This document shows positions 15,706 to 23,657 of a DNA stretch of 29,250 bases, one piece after another. The stretch is from positions 1 to 29,250 of the forward strand of contig CAVHFU010000015.1 of NCBI GenBank assembly GCA_963635575.1. Reading direction: 5' to 3'. The notes below the pieces were generated by a model. It did not search any database, was not told the origin of the DNA, and saw nothing but the letters and a program-made list of their open reading frames with translations. This DNA is from RGIG9151 sp963635575. GTDB lineage: Bacteria > Bacillota > Clostridia > TANB77 > RGIG9151. The translations under genes were made by a program, and so were the position numbers. The stretch's first letter is position 1; each line of letters starts with the position of its first letter.

Positions 15706-15734
15706 ATTGTAACATACTTTATTGATTTTTGCAA
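15706..15734 (-). promoter_or_regulatory. Sigma-A promoter of the SLH surface-protein gene
   Basis: Minus-strand TTGCAA (15729-15734), a 17-base spacer and TACAAT (15706-15711), about 40 bases before the ATG, which has AGGAGGTAG in front. Confidence 0.8.
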
Positions 15735-15798
15735 CACATTTATGTAAACTTTTTTTGTTCCTTTTGTTTTTTTATTCCCAAATTAATATATAATTATA

Positions 15799-15808
15799 NN
15801 NNNNNNNN
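15799..15808. other. Assembly gap of ten N with identical flanks
   Basis: Ten N are bordered on both sides by the same ATAATTATA-type string. This is typical of a scaffold join where two contig ends share an unmerged overlap, so the true missing sequence could be zero or of unknown length. Confidence 0.95.
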
Positions 15809-15915
15809 ATAATTATAATTTTCGGATACACATCTATATATTTAGCCATAATCAAAACTTTTCCCCTATTTCATTGTCAATTTTTTTATGATATGATTTT
15901 AAAGGTGGTGATTTT

Positions 15916-16981
15916 ATGGAAAAATCAAGTGAATTTGATACACTTCGAGCAATTGGTACAATCGCTGTCGTTGCTATACACAACGTCTATTTTTGGTACA
16001 TTTAATAATACTTCCATGTCATATTTAATATTTGGCACAATAAATAAAATATGCAATTTTGCAGTACCCTTATTTCTTTTTTTGAGTGTACTACTATTAG
16101 TAAGAAAACATATGAATGATGAAAAATTTGAGGTTTTAAAATTTTATAAAAGAAGATTTCTTAAAACTTTACCTTTATATCTATTCTATGTGATTATTTA
16201 TTATTTTTATTTGAAATTTATTGGAGCTAATTTAATACCTTTTAGTAAGAAACCCTTTGATTTTTTTACAGATTATATCCTGCAAGGTTCAATATTCTAC
16301 CACTTATACTTTATGCCTATAATATTCCAACTTTACTTACTGTTTCCAATAATTATTAAGATTGCTAAATCACTAAAAAGGATTTCATTACCGCTATTAC
16401 CAAATTTCTTTTTATCACTATCTACTTTAATACTTATGCAATACTTATTTCAATTAATACATGCACATTATATTTGGCCACATTTCCAACATCCTGCAAT
16501 AATAATCTTTACATATTTGCTACCTATAGGAATTGGCATATGGTGTGCATTAAACTATGAAAAGTTAAAAAAATCGATTTCTGTTGGTCTAGCTATATCA
16601 ATAATTGCATTTACAAGCGGATATATTTTTGTACACTACACATTATTTCCTACCCAGCCAATACACAACTTAATTTTCCCTTTATATACGGCAACTGCAT
16701 CTGTGATTTTACTATATATCTCTATTTTTATATCCCAAAAATCAGGAGATTTCATAAAAGCTTTCTTGCACAAAATAAGTATATATTCTTTTACTATTTA
16801 TTTGATTCATCCACTAATACTTGAAATCTTCACGAAATTTTTCAAAAGCATATCGCTCACAAAATATGCTTTAATTAATAACTCCATTTATATTTTTACT
16901 TCATTTATTTTTGTGTTTGGATTATCTTGCTTGTTTGCATTAATAACAAATTATATTAAACAATTAAAACAAATGAAATAA
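15916..16981 (+). CDS. Acyltransferase-3 family membrane protein, frameshifted near its start
   Basis: The ATG at 15916, with AAAGGTGGTG in front, opens a frame FDTLRAIGTIAVVAIHNVYF, which is the N-terminus of acyltransferase-3 (OafA-like) proteins with the conserved Arg and His. That frame stops at 16005. The rest of the protein continues one base out of frame to 16981, with about nine more membrane segments (for example FAVPLFLFLSVLLLV, YFMPIIFQLYLLFPIIIKI). Removing one T from the T5 run near 15992-15997 restores a 354-residue protein through HNVYFGTFNNTSMSY. These enzymes O-acetylate cell-surface sugars, using the Arg/His pair in helix 1. The shift could be a real mutation, phase variation in a T run, or a sequencing error; the nearby N gap makes the last credible. 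Without the first segment the enzyme would probably be inactive. Confidence 0.8.
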
Positions 16982-17010
16982 ATGTTAATAAGGAATTTGG
17001 GAATCGGAGC

Positions 17011-17046
17011 AAAAAATTAGAGGCACCAATTTGCCTCTAAATATTT
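17011..17046. terminator. Bidirectional terminator between acyltransferase and sensor-like genes
   Basis: Perfect stem TTAGAGGC/GCCTCTAA (17017-17024 and 17033-17040), with six T on the minus strand and a T-rich right side. It ends the BlaI-M56-sensor operon and probably also the convergent acyltransferase transcript. Confidence 0.85.
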
Positions 17047-17052
17047 ATTTTT

Positions 17053-18021
17053 CTACTTCCTAAGGTCGCCCTTTAGATAATTAAGTTCTCCATTCTTCAC
17101 CTCGATAACAGTCTCATTAACCACTTTCTTAGTTTCATACTCGTATTTCTTAAAGGTAACTGTTCCGTCTCCGTTTCCTTTATCTTCCCATTGTTTTTCA
17201 TATACATATCTTACATCATTTTCTATTTTTTCTTCTGTACCTATCCAATATGGATATCCATTAAATAGCTCTAGCAAAGTGTTTGAAACTTCCACATTCA
17301 TATTTGCTAAATCCTTAGCAACATTTTGCTGTATCTTCGCATCACTACGTACACCTGCTAAATATTCCTGTGCATATACTTCTTCTTGTACTTGTAAGTT
17401 AGTTCTATCTTCATCTGTACAATGCAATGCACGTTCAGCTATATCTTTAGGAAACATTTCTCTAATTGATGATTCATATAAAGAACCGTCTTGTGCCTGT
17501 TCATATTCTACTAATGAATACTCACCTTTATCGTTTATACTAAAAGTAAGTTTTGTAGGTATTGCACCTGAGCCTGATACTTTAGTAAATATACCATTTT
17601 CAAAGCCATATTCTCCGTATGAAACAAGTGCATAGCACTCTTCTTCTTTACTAGCATTAGTATTCTTTACTTCACTTCCAAGTATAATATGTCCTTCTGC
17701 TACACATTCCCCCTTTGAATAAAGAGTAGAGTTAAAATTTAATATTCCCACCTTAACTGCACTTTCCAAGTCTTTGGCTATCGAGGAAACTTTCATTCCT
17801 TCCTCAATTACCATATCATTAAGATTGTTATTTATTGTTGTATCATTTTTACTGCACCCCACAAATGCTCCAACTGCAAAAACACTCAAAGCACAAACAG
17901 CTAAGACTCCCTTTCCTGTGTACTTCTTATCCACATTTAATATGTTGGAAAATCTCACTTTCATTCCTTTCTTATTCTCGCTAAAATTCGTAGACAAACT
18001 TGGTGCTCTTAAATACTTCAT
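17053..18021 (-). CDS. Membrane-anchored sensor-like protein, separated C-terminal part of an M56/BlaR1-type protein
   Basis: A 322-residue protein. Residues 9-30 (SLSTNFSENKKGMKVRFSNI followed by LN) are the cytoplasmic stretch that, in intact M56 proteins, links the peptidase domain to the last membrane helix. That helix is at about 38-55 (GVLAVCALSVFAVGAFVG), followed by Cys56, which may be a lipid-attachment site or chance. The remaining 260 residues are extracytoplasmic by the positive-inside rule, with mostly beta-rich soluble sequence and no motif I know. It starts one base after the M56 stop with AGGAGGAAT in front, so the two are translationally coupled. It probably senses an external signal and passes it to the separate M56 protease. 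Whether the split is functional or a mutation is open; see findings. Confidence 0.75.
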   Translation of the reverse strand: MKYLRAPSLSTNFSENKKGMKVRFSNILNVDKKYTGKGVLAVCALSVFAVGAFVGCSKNDTTINNNLNDMVIEEGMKVSSIAKDLESAVKVGILNFNSTLYSKGECVAEGHIILGSEVKNTNASKEEECYALVSYGEYGFENGIFTKVSGSGAIPTKLTFSINDKGEYSLVEYEQAQDGSLYESSIREMFPKDIAERALHCTDEDRTNLQVQEEVYAQEYLAGVRSDAKIQQNVAKDLANMNVEVSNTLLELFNGYPYWIGTEEKIENDVRYVYEKQWEDKGNGDGTVTFKKYEYETKKVVNETVIEVKNGELNYLKGDLRK

Positions 18022-18022
18022 T

Positions 18023-18892
18023 TTAATTCCTCCTCATATTTTTACTTAAACTAACCGACAAGTTAGTTGAATTGCCTTTTTCCATAGATTTTAATATGGT
18101 TTTAGAATATGCTTTTCTATATTCCATATCTTCATTTCCTACAACAGCATCATCACAAGAATACTCTAAATCCCTGTTCGCCTGTCTAACCATAAAATAA
18201 ATGATAGGGTTAAACCAGTGCATACCATTTGCACAAATTAACAGTAATTTATACCATAAATCGTGACGTTTGTAATGAGTTAGCTCATGCTTTAATATAA
18301 CTTTAATTTCGTCATCCGAATAATCTGTTTTGGGTAAAATCACTATCGGCTTTATAAAGCCAATTAGCATCGGACTTATAATCTTCTCGCAAGTAACAAC
18401 TTCTGGCATTTTCTTTATTTTAAGCAGTTCTGAGACCTCATTTGCTGCCGAAATATTTACTCTTTCACAGTACTTTCCGACACGCATCTTAAAAATCCAA
18501 TAATTAATTAAATTATACAATATAAAAATTACAACACCACTTACCCAAATATATTGAAGTAATTCATTCACCGTTATAATCGGTGCATAGTTCGCTGAAT
18601 CCGTAGATTTATTTCCTAATTCCGCATATTCCTTCTCTTCCATAACCGCTACCGGAAAACTAGTGTTTTCTGTACGAACAACTACCGCAAAATTTTCAGT
18701 CGGCTGATTTACAACAACAGGTGCCTTAGGTAATGTAATATTAAAAGGAATCACTAGCCTTAACGCTATAAAAAGCCAAATAAAATATCTCCATTTTGCA
18801 GAATACCTTTTATTAATTACAGGCATTAATAGAAAAATGATCATTATTACTACCGACATAGAAATTGTGATTTCAAGTATAGTAAAAAACAT
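18023..18892 (-). CDS. M56-family (BlaR1/MecR1-like) membrane metallopeptidase
   Basis: A 289-residue protein with membrane helices near residues 1-25, 35-52 and 112-135, an extracytoplasmic stretch between the second and third, and a zinc-metallopeptidase domain. The HELTH motif is at residues 202-206 with KRHD following, and a C-terminal DLEYSCDDAVVG supplies the third ligand region. In BlaR1/MecR1, binding of an external ligand triggers this domain to inactivate the repressor BlaI. Here the frame ends with LSVSLSKNMRRN, short of the usual last helix and sensor domain, which are in the next gene. The ATG overlaps the BlaI stop (TAATG). It is too short for a full BlaR1 (about 580-600 residues). 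Its signal need not be a beta-lactam: no penicillin-binding domain is present. Confidence 0.88.
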   Translation of the reverse strand: MFFTILEITISMSVVIMIIFLLMPVINKRYSAKWRYFIWLFIALRLVIPFNITLPKAPVVVNQPTENFAVVVRTENTSFPVAVMEEKEYAELGNKSTDSANYAPIITVNELLQYIWVSGVVIFILYNLINYWIFKMRVGKYCERVNISAANEVSELLKIKKMPEVVTCEKIISPMLIGFIKPIVILPKTDYSDDEIKVILKHELTHYKRHDLWYKLLLICANGMHWFNPIIYFMVRQANRDLEYSCDDAVVGNEDMEYRKAYSKTILKSMEKGNSTNLSVSLSKNMRRN

Positions 18893-19260
18893 TATTCTGC
18901 CTCCTCAATGAATTTCTTAAGCTCCTCCAAGTCGTCCTTCGTAACCCCCTCGCCAGAGTATAAGGAAGCAACTAAACTAGTCAAAGAATTATGATGCATC
19001 TTTTTTAGAAAGTTCTTACTTTCCAATTCTAAATAATCATCCTTTTTAACCTTCGCAGTATATACATTAATTCTTCCGTCTTTTGTACATTCTACGAAAC
19101 CTCTTTCACATAACCTACTAAGCAAGTTAAGAAGAGTCGGTTTAGCCCAATCTTTATCTAGCCTATCCATTATATAATCAGATGTTACACTCATATTTGC
19201 ATCCCATATTACCATCATTATTTCAAGTTCACTATCAGGTATTTTACTTAAAGTTTTCAT
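18892..19260 (-). CDS. BlaI/MecI-family transcriptional repressor
   Basis: A 122-residue winged-helix repressor, from the ATG at 19260, which has AAGGAGGAAA directly upstream. Typical features are IPDSELEIMMVIWD in helix 1, MSVTSDYIMDRL, the recognition helix KPTLLNLLSRLCERGFVE, the wing GRINVYTAKV, and a C-terminal dimerisation domain ending DDLEELKKFIEEAE. In MecI/BlaI the scissile bond is Asn-Phe; in the matching place (LVASLY) this protein has Ala-Ser-Leu, so the cut site, if any, differs. It is first in an operon with the M56 protease and the sensor-like gene. It should bind ACAATTGT-centred sites overlapping its own -10 and the identical site in front of the ABC operon. Confidence 0.92.
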   Translation of the reverse strand: MKTLSKIPDSELEIMMVIWDANMSVTSDYIMDRLDKDWAKPTLLNLLSRLCERGFVECTKDGRINVYTAKVKKDDYLELESKNFLKKMHHNSLTSLVASLYSGEGVTKDDLEELKKFIEEAE

Positions 19261-19283
19261 ATTTTCCTCCTTCTCATTTTGCA

Positions 19284-19332
19284 TTTGTCTAACATAATTT
19301 AATTTTACAATTGTCTAATTGATTTGTCAATA
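19284..19332 (-). promoter_or_regulatory. Promoter and BlaI-type operator of the blaI-M56-sensor operon
   Basis: Minus strand: TTGACA (19325-19330), a 17-base spacer and TAAAAT (19302-19307). The spacer and -10 contain TTAGACAATTGTAA with the perfect palindrome ACAATTGT (19307-19314). A further half-site TTAGACAAA lies at 19284-19292, near the transcription start. Almost the same sequence stands at 23566-23594. Confidence 0.88.
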
Positions 19333-19494
19333 AAAACTTTATTATCTTCAACTCAAATTGTTGGGTTCATTTTTATTTTGTTAAAACATCATACCTTATT
19401 TAATCTATAATATACTTCCTTAATTATATTGGACCATAAGGTAATTCTTATGTGTCATTTTTTTATTCAATTCGTTCAATTAATTTTACTATTT

Positions 19495-19537
19495 AAACAA
19501 AAAGGAGTGTAAATTCATTTTTACACTCCCTTTTTTA
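19495..19537 (-). terminator. Terminator of the ABC exporter operon
   Basis: Minus-strand stem GGAGTGTAAA/TTTACACTCC (19504-19513 and 19520-19529), with TTTTTG tail, about 10 bases after the permease stop. Confidence 0.9.
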
Positions 19538-19543
19538 TTTATA

Positions 19544-20854
19544 TTAATTTGACTCTCTAATTGCCTCTAATGCCTTAATCTTAGTAGCACGTCGTGCAGG
19601 ATAGTATCCGGAAATAATACCAACCAACATAGCAAATCCTAATGCAACAGCCACAAGCCACAAAGGAATTACCGAAATATCAGTACCACCTGTTCCTATA
19701 CCAAGTGCAGAACCAATTTGAACGGAATACTTATTCATTAGATGTGAAACTAAATAACTTAGTCCAATACCTAACGCACCTCCAATCAGCCCAATCATAC
19801 TAGCCTCGAATAAGAATAGTTTCTTAATATCAGAAATTAAACAGCCCAAAACCTTCATAACACCAATTTCCTTAGTTCTCTCATATATAGACATTATCAT
19901 AGTATTAGCAATACCAATCGCAGATACAAGAAGCGACACAGCACCAATTCCACCTAAAATAAGTTGCATCGTGTTAGAGGTTTCTTGCATAGGCTTTAGC
20001 ATATCTGCCAAGCTATACGTACCGTATTCCATTGCTTTTATCTGTTCTTGAACATCCTCAACATATTTAATATCATCAACAGATACCCATATCGTGCTAT
20101 ATCCATCATCATCATAAGTTTTTACATTATTCTTCTTAAGCTCTTTTTTCCATTTCTTCATTTGTTCAATATTTACATATAAATAACCATTCTTATCCCC
20201 ATTACTTTCAACCAATTTACCAACAGGCTTTAGCGTATAGTAAACAGGTATCGTCTCTTCCTCGCTATATCCCATATCAAGAGTGAACTTAACCCTATCA
20301 TTCATAATATCAACAGGTTGGTCATCATCTCCACCATATCCCCACCTACTGCTACCATTAGGATTATAGAAATATGTACTGTACGGAGTAACCAACACTT
20401 GGTCAGTATCTGTTTCCTCCAAATATCTTCCCTCTTCTAACTCAGGGAAATCAAAATATTTAAATGCTACCGGATCTACACCTCTAAAAGATACATATGA
20501 CTCATACTTCCCAGAAATCAAACGGCCTGACATATCCATAATAGGAGTAACAGCCCTAACATGAGGAATCGCTTGAAGCTGTTTTACCAAGTTATCATCC
20601 AACTCTTTCTTTTTAGCCGGTTGATATGAATCGCCAATAGTGTCATTATAGTAATACTTATTAACCGTTATGGTAGTTAAGCTTCCCATCTCCATGAGTT
20701 GCTTCTTGTATCCTTCACTCATAGCAATACCCAAAGACACCATTACTACAATAGAAAATACACCAATTACAACTCCGACAACTGTAAGCGACGTTCTAAG
20801 TTTTCTTCTAAATAAGTTCTTAAAACCCATCTTTATAAAATCACTACTTCGCAT
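19544..20854 (-). CDS. MacB/FtsX-type ABC transporter permease
   Basis: A 436-residue permease in the MacB/FtsX family. One membrane helix near residues 22-42 (RKLRTSLTVVGVVIGVFSIV) is followed by a large extracytoplasmic domain of about 250 residues, then three helices near 300-325, 350-372 and 395-420. The motif SIYERTKEIGVMKVLG after the second helix and YYPARRATKIKALEAI at the C-terminus are conserved in this family and contact the ATPase. MacB-like systems move substrates by mechanotransmission rather than through a channel. It is the last gene of the operon, following the 57-residue protein; GGCGGTG is a weak ribosome-binding site. The external domain has a Tyr/Asp-rich insert (YYYNDT, GYGGDDDQP) of unknown meaning. 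Its substrate is unknown. Confidence 0.93.
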   Translation of the reverse strand: MRSSDFIKMGFKNLFRRKLRTSLTVVGVVIGVFSIVVMVSLGIAMSEGYKKQLMEMGSLTTITVNKYYYNDTIGDSYQPAKKKELDDNLVKQLQAIPHVRAVTPIMDMSGRLISGKYESYVSFRGVDPVAFKYFDFPELEEGRYLEETDTDQVLVTPYSTYFYNPNGSSRWGYGGDDDQPVDIMNDRVKFTLDMGYSEEETIPVYYTLKPVGKLVESNGDKNGYLYVNIEQMKKWKKELKKNNVKTYDDDGYSTIWVSVDDIKYVEDVQEQIKAMEYGTYSLADMLKPMQETSNTMQLILGGIGAVSLLVSAIGIANTMIMSIYERTKEIGVMKVLGCLISDIKKLFLFEASMIGLIGGALGIGLSYLVSHLMNKYSVQIGSALGIGTGGTDISVIPLWLVAVALGFAMLVGIISGYYPARRATKIKALEAIRESN

Positions 20855-20875
20855 TTTTTCACCGCCTACACTTTA

Positions 20876-21049
20876 CTAAATATCTCTTTTCTTCATTGCT
20901 CTCTTTCCTAAAAGAATTCCAACAACAATTCCTAAAACAACACTTCCAGCAATAACCGCAATTAAAACCCAATCTAATCCGGTACCGGTTGTAGCACCTG
21001 CCATGTCATTCCCGGCGTATCCCGTTTCACCGTAATACACAATTCCCAT
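20876..21049 (-). CDS. 57-residue single-pass membrane protein in the ABC exporter operon
   Basis: A small gene starting at 21049, one base after the stop of the CARDB-like gene, with GGAGG in the preceding stop region. The protein has a short Gly/Tyr-rich N-terminus (YYGETGYAGNDMAGATTG), one membrane helix at about residues 26-48 (WVLIAVIAGSVVLGIVVGIL, with small-residue spacing suited to helix packing) and a basic tail KRAMKKRD. The basic tail puts the C-terminus inside. It overlaps neither neighbour and ends 21 bases before the permease start. It is likely a small subunit or regulator of this transporter. I know no family for it; its position and the intact reading frame support a real gene. 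Confidence 0.8.
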   Translation of the reverse strand: MGIVYYGETGYAGNDMAGATTGTGLDWVLIAVIAGSVVLGIVVGILLGKRAMKKRDI

Positions 21050-21050
21050 A

Positions 21051-22718
21051 TTAAATTTCCTCCTCCATCTTCTTCATCATAACCTTAATTGTTATTAAAC
21101 GCACAATAATTAGTGTACCCACAAAGCATCCTAGCCCGATTAAAGTAAGTTGCCACCAAGGCATACCTGTCTTTTCAGCTAGTTGTATATCAGGATTAAC
21201 AACCGGCTGATCATTATTGTAATCAGGAGTAGGCACATCTTCAAAAACAGTTCCTCCAAAATTTCTCTTTGTAGTAATTACATTACCACTAGAATCTTCA
21301 AAAGTAAATATTAAAGTACCACTAGCTTCCCCAGGAGTATTAGCAACAACCTCAACCTCTGAATAACTTCCCTTACCAGGTTCAACATTTCCTATATAGG
21401 TAGTCTCACTCTTTCCTGAGTAATCGCCTTCAACAGTAACAGAAAGATTAGAAATAGTAGCTTTTCCTTTATTATAGTACTCAAAAGATACATAACCGCT
21501 ATTTCCTTGATATAACTCATAAGGGCCACTAATATTATCAATTGACAAATTAGACTTTTCAGTTAAAGGCACATTTATAGTCTCACTAGGAGAATAAGAA
21601 GTACCCTCAGCATCCTCATATTCAAAATTTACAGTTATCGGATATGCTCCGGATAAAGTATCTTGCTTTGTTCTAAAAGAAATAGTCTTTGAAATCTCAC
21701 CTTGAGGCTCTAAATTTTGAACATAAAAAGCATTGCTCGAATTATCAATTATAAATGTTCCATCAGTAGAATTAACTACAACCTTCATATTTGTTATCCT
21801 CTTAGATAAGTGAGTATTCTTAAATGTAAAGTTTAACGAAAACTTGCTTCCTGCAATAATCTCCTTAGGAGATATAGTATAATCACTTATAATAATCTTA
21901 GGAGTTCCCCTACCCGTATCACCCTCTGTTCCTTGAACATTATTAATATAAATAGTTCTTGTATCTGTATAATGAGTATTATCCTGGTCATAGTAATCAA
22001 GTTGAATATTTAATTCATTAGTTCCCTTTTTAATATTATCAGAAACCAGTAAGTCAAATTCCGCCCTGTCACTTGTTTTCCCGTTTATAGTTTCAAAATA
22101 TCTTGTAGTTATTGAATCCTTTACCATAAAACCATCTTTAGAAGTACCATCTAAAGTAAGTTTTACTCTACGAGCAAGTAAATCACCTTCATTATAAATC
22201 TCAAAAGCTAATTTATTCTCAGAATTAGCAGTAACAACACCTGGATTATTAGTTACATTTCTAACAACTAATAAAGGCTTTGAAAGTTCATCAACAACTT
22301 CAAAATAAATAGTTTGCTTGTTAGAATAACTGCTTCCTGAAGAATTTACATATGTAATGTCAAAAGGAAGTGAATAAATGCCAACATCGGCAGTTTCTTT
22401 AACTCTAAGTTTTAATTTAATTTCTTTTTTCATACTTGTGCTAAGCCTTTTAATAGTATATGTATCAACAGCAGTCTCCCAGTAAATTGGTGCATCTTTA
22501 GACGCATTTGTTATTGTAACATCCTTTGCATATTGGTCTCCTACATTCTTTACCACGATATCTGCTTCAAAAGAATCTCCGGCCTTAACCTTTTGAATTC
22601 TTGTATTATTCTCAAAAATAACTCTAGGGTACTCTACCTCGTAATCAGAATCCGCAAAAGACACCCCTAAATTTAGTAAACAAACAACACTTAATAATAA
22701 TGCTAAAAACTTTTTCAT
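21051..22718 (-). CDS. Exported CARDB/COG1361-like protein with C-terminal membrane anchor
   Basis: A 555-residue protein with a signal peptide (residues 1-22, FLALLLSVVCLLNLGVSFA), about 480 residues of repeated beta-sandwich domains, and a C-terminal membrane helix (LTLIGLGCFVGTLIIVRLI) with a basic tail. The repeats have the COG1361/CARDB pattern: VKNVGDQYAKDVTI, FEIYNEGDLLARRVKL, FTFKNTHLSKRITNM and FEYYNKGKATISNL, each preceded by a proline-containing strand. Such domains face outward as scaffolds. Its ATG overlaps the ATPase stop by four bases (ATGA) and it is followed directly by the small membrane gene. It probably extends the transporter into the wall or holds its substrate, like an adaptor; the adaptor function is inferred from the operon. 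Confidence 0.88.
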   Translation of the reverse strand: MKKFLALLLSVVCLLNLGVSFADSDYEVEYPRVIFENNTRIQKVKAGDSFEADIVVKNVGDQYAKDVTITNASKDAPIYWETAVDTYTIKRLSTSMKKEIKLKLRVKETADVGIYSLPFDITYVNSSGSSYSNKQTIYFEVVDELSKPLLVVRNVTNNPGVVTANSENKLAFEIYNEGDLLARRVKLTLDGTSKDGFMVKDSITTRYFETINGKTSDRAEFDLLVSDNIKKGTNELNIQLDYYDQDNTHYTDTRTIYINNVQGTEGDTGRGTPKIIISDYTISPKEIIAGSKFSLNFTFKNTHLSKRITNMKVVVNSTDGTFIIDNSSNAFYVQNLEPQGEISKTISFRTKQDTLSGAYPITVNFEYEDAEGTSYSPSETINVPLTEKSNLSIDNISGPYELYQGNSGYVSFEYYNKGKATISNLSVTVEGDYSGKSETTYIGNVEPGKGSYSEVEVVANTPGEASGTLIFTFEDSSGNVITTKRNFGGTVFEDVPTPDYNNDQPVVNPDIQLAEKTGMPWWQLTLIGLGCFVGTLIIVRLITIKVMMKKMEEEI

Positions 22719-23434
22719 TGTTCTACTCCCTCCATACTAACATCATCTATTCTCTCTTCAATTTTATTAATCTTGCCGTCATGAATATGTACAACTTTAT
22801 CAGCAAACTCAGCAAGTCTTACATCGTGCGTAACCATAACAATAGTTTGATTATACTCTCTTGCCATACTCTTTATCAAATGCATAATTTCCATAGTGGT
22901 TTTAGAATCCAAGTTTCCCGTCGGCTCATCGGCGAAAACAATCTCCGGCGAACTTACGAAAGCTCTTGCAATTCCGACTCTCTGTTGCTGACCACCACTC
23001 ATCTGAGAAGGTTTATGCTTAGACCTTCCAGCAAGCCCAACAGCCTTTATAATTTCACGAACCATCTTTTGACGTTTCTTAGGAGGCACTTCCTTAAATA
23101 TAAGCGGTAACTCAACATTCTCAAAAGCAGTAAGCGAACCAATTAAGTTATAAGCCTGAAAGATAAAGCCAAGATACTTTTGCCTAAATATTGAAAGCTC
23201 TCTCTCACTCATCTTATTAATTTTTTTATCTCTTATTATAATGTCTCCGCTAGTAAGCCTCTCAATCCCCGCCATAACATTAAGTAAAGTAGATTTACCA
23301 GATCCTGAAGTCCCAAGTAAACAGCAAAACTCGCCCTTATTTATCTCTAAATTAACGCCATCCAATGCCGTTATTCTCTCATTTCCGACCTTGTATATCT
23401 TTGTGACATTCTTAATTTCAATAATCGGCTCCAT
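22715..23434 (-). CDS. MacB-type ABC transporter ATP-binding protein
   Basis: A 239-residue ATPase. Walker A GTSGSGKST is at residues 41-49, Q-loop Gln93, signature MSGGQQQRV at about 145-153, Walker B IVFADE at 165-170 and the H-loop His203 in VMVTHD. The FQAYNLIGSLTAFENVELPL segment is typical of the LolD/MacB subfamily. It pairs with the permease encoded at 19544-20854. The ATG at 23434 is chosen because GAGGGGG lies just upstream; a TTG 18 bases earlier is less likely. It is the first gene of a four-gene operon, about 125 bases from the predicted transcription start. Confidence 0.95.
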   Translation of the reverse strand: MEPIIEIKNVTKIYKVGNERITALDGVNLEINKGEFCCLLGTSGSGKSTLLNVMAGIERLTSGDIIIRDKKINKMSERELSIFRQKYLGFIFQAYNLIGSLTAFENVELPLIFKEVPPKKRQKMVREIIKAVGLAGRSKHKPSQMSGGQQQRVGIARAFVSSPEIVFADEPTGNLDSKTTMEIMHLIKSMAREYNQTIVMVTHDVRLAEFADKVVHIHDGKINKIEERIDDVSMEGVEQ

Positions 23435-23565
23435 TTTCCCCCTCTTTTCCAACTGTTATATTCTAATTCATACAGTACAACAATTCGACACAAAAGTCAA
23501 TACTCTTTATAGACGATTATACTTATTAAAAAGTTTCATATGTGCTATTTAAATATTGCTATTTT

Positions 23566-23594
23566 ATTTTACAATTGTCTAATTTGTTTGTCAA
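23566..23594 (-). promoter_or_regulatory. Promoter and BlaI-type operator of the ABC exporter operon
   Basis: Minus strand: TTGACA (23589-23594), a 17-base spacer and TAAAAT (23566-23571), with the same TTAGACAATTGTAA core and ACAATTGT palindrome as the blaI promoter. The two sites differ at only two positions over about 30 bases. A second, weaker TTGACT/TACTGT pair closer to the ATPase is possible. Confidence 0.88.
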
Positions 23595-23599
23595 TAGCA

Positions 23600-23638
23600 C
23601 AAAAAAGAAGCTACAAAAAATAATTTTATAGCTTCTTA
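23600..23638 (-). terminator. Terminator of the small membrane-protein gene
   Basis: Minus-strand stem AAGAAGCTA/TAGCTTCTT (23605-23613 and 23629-23637) with a T6 tail. It lies directly upstream of the ABC operon promoter. Confidence 0.85.
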
Positions 23639-23657
23639 ACTAATACTTGCATCTCAT

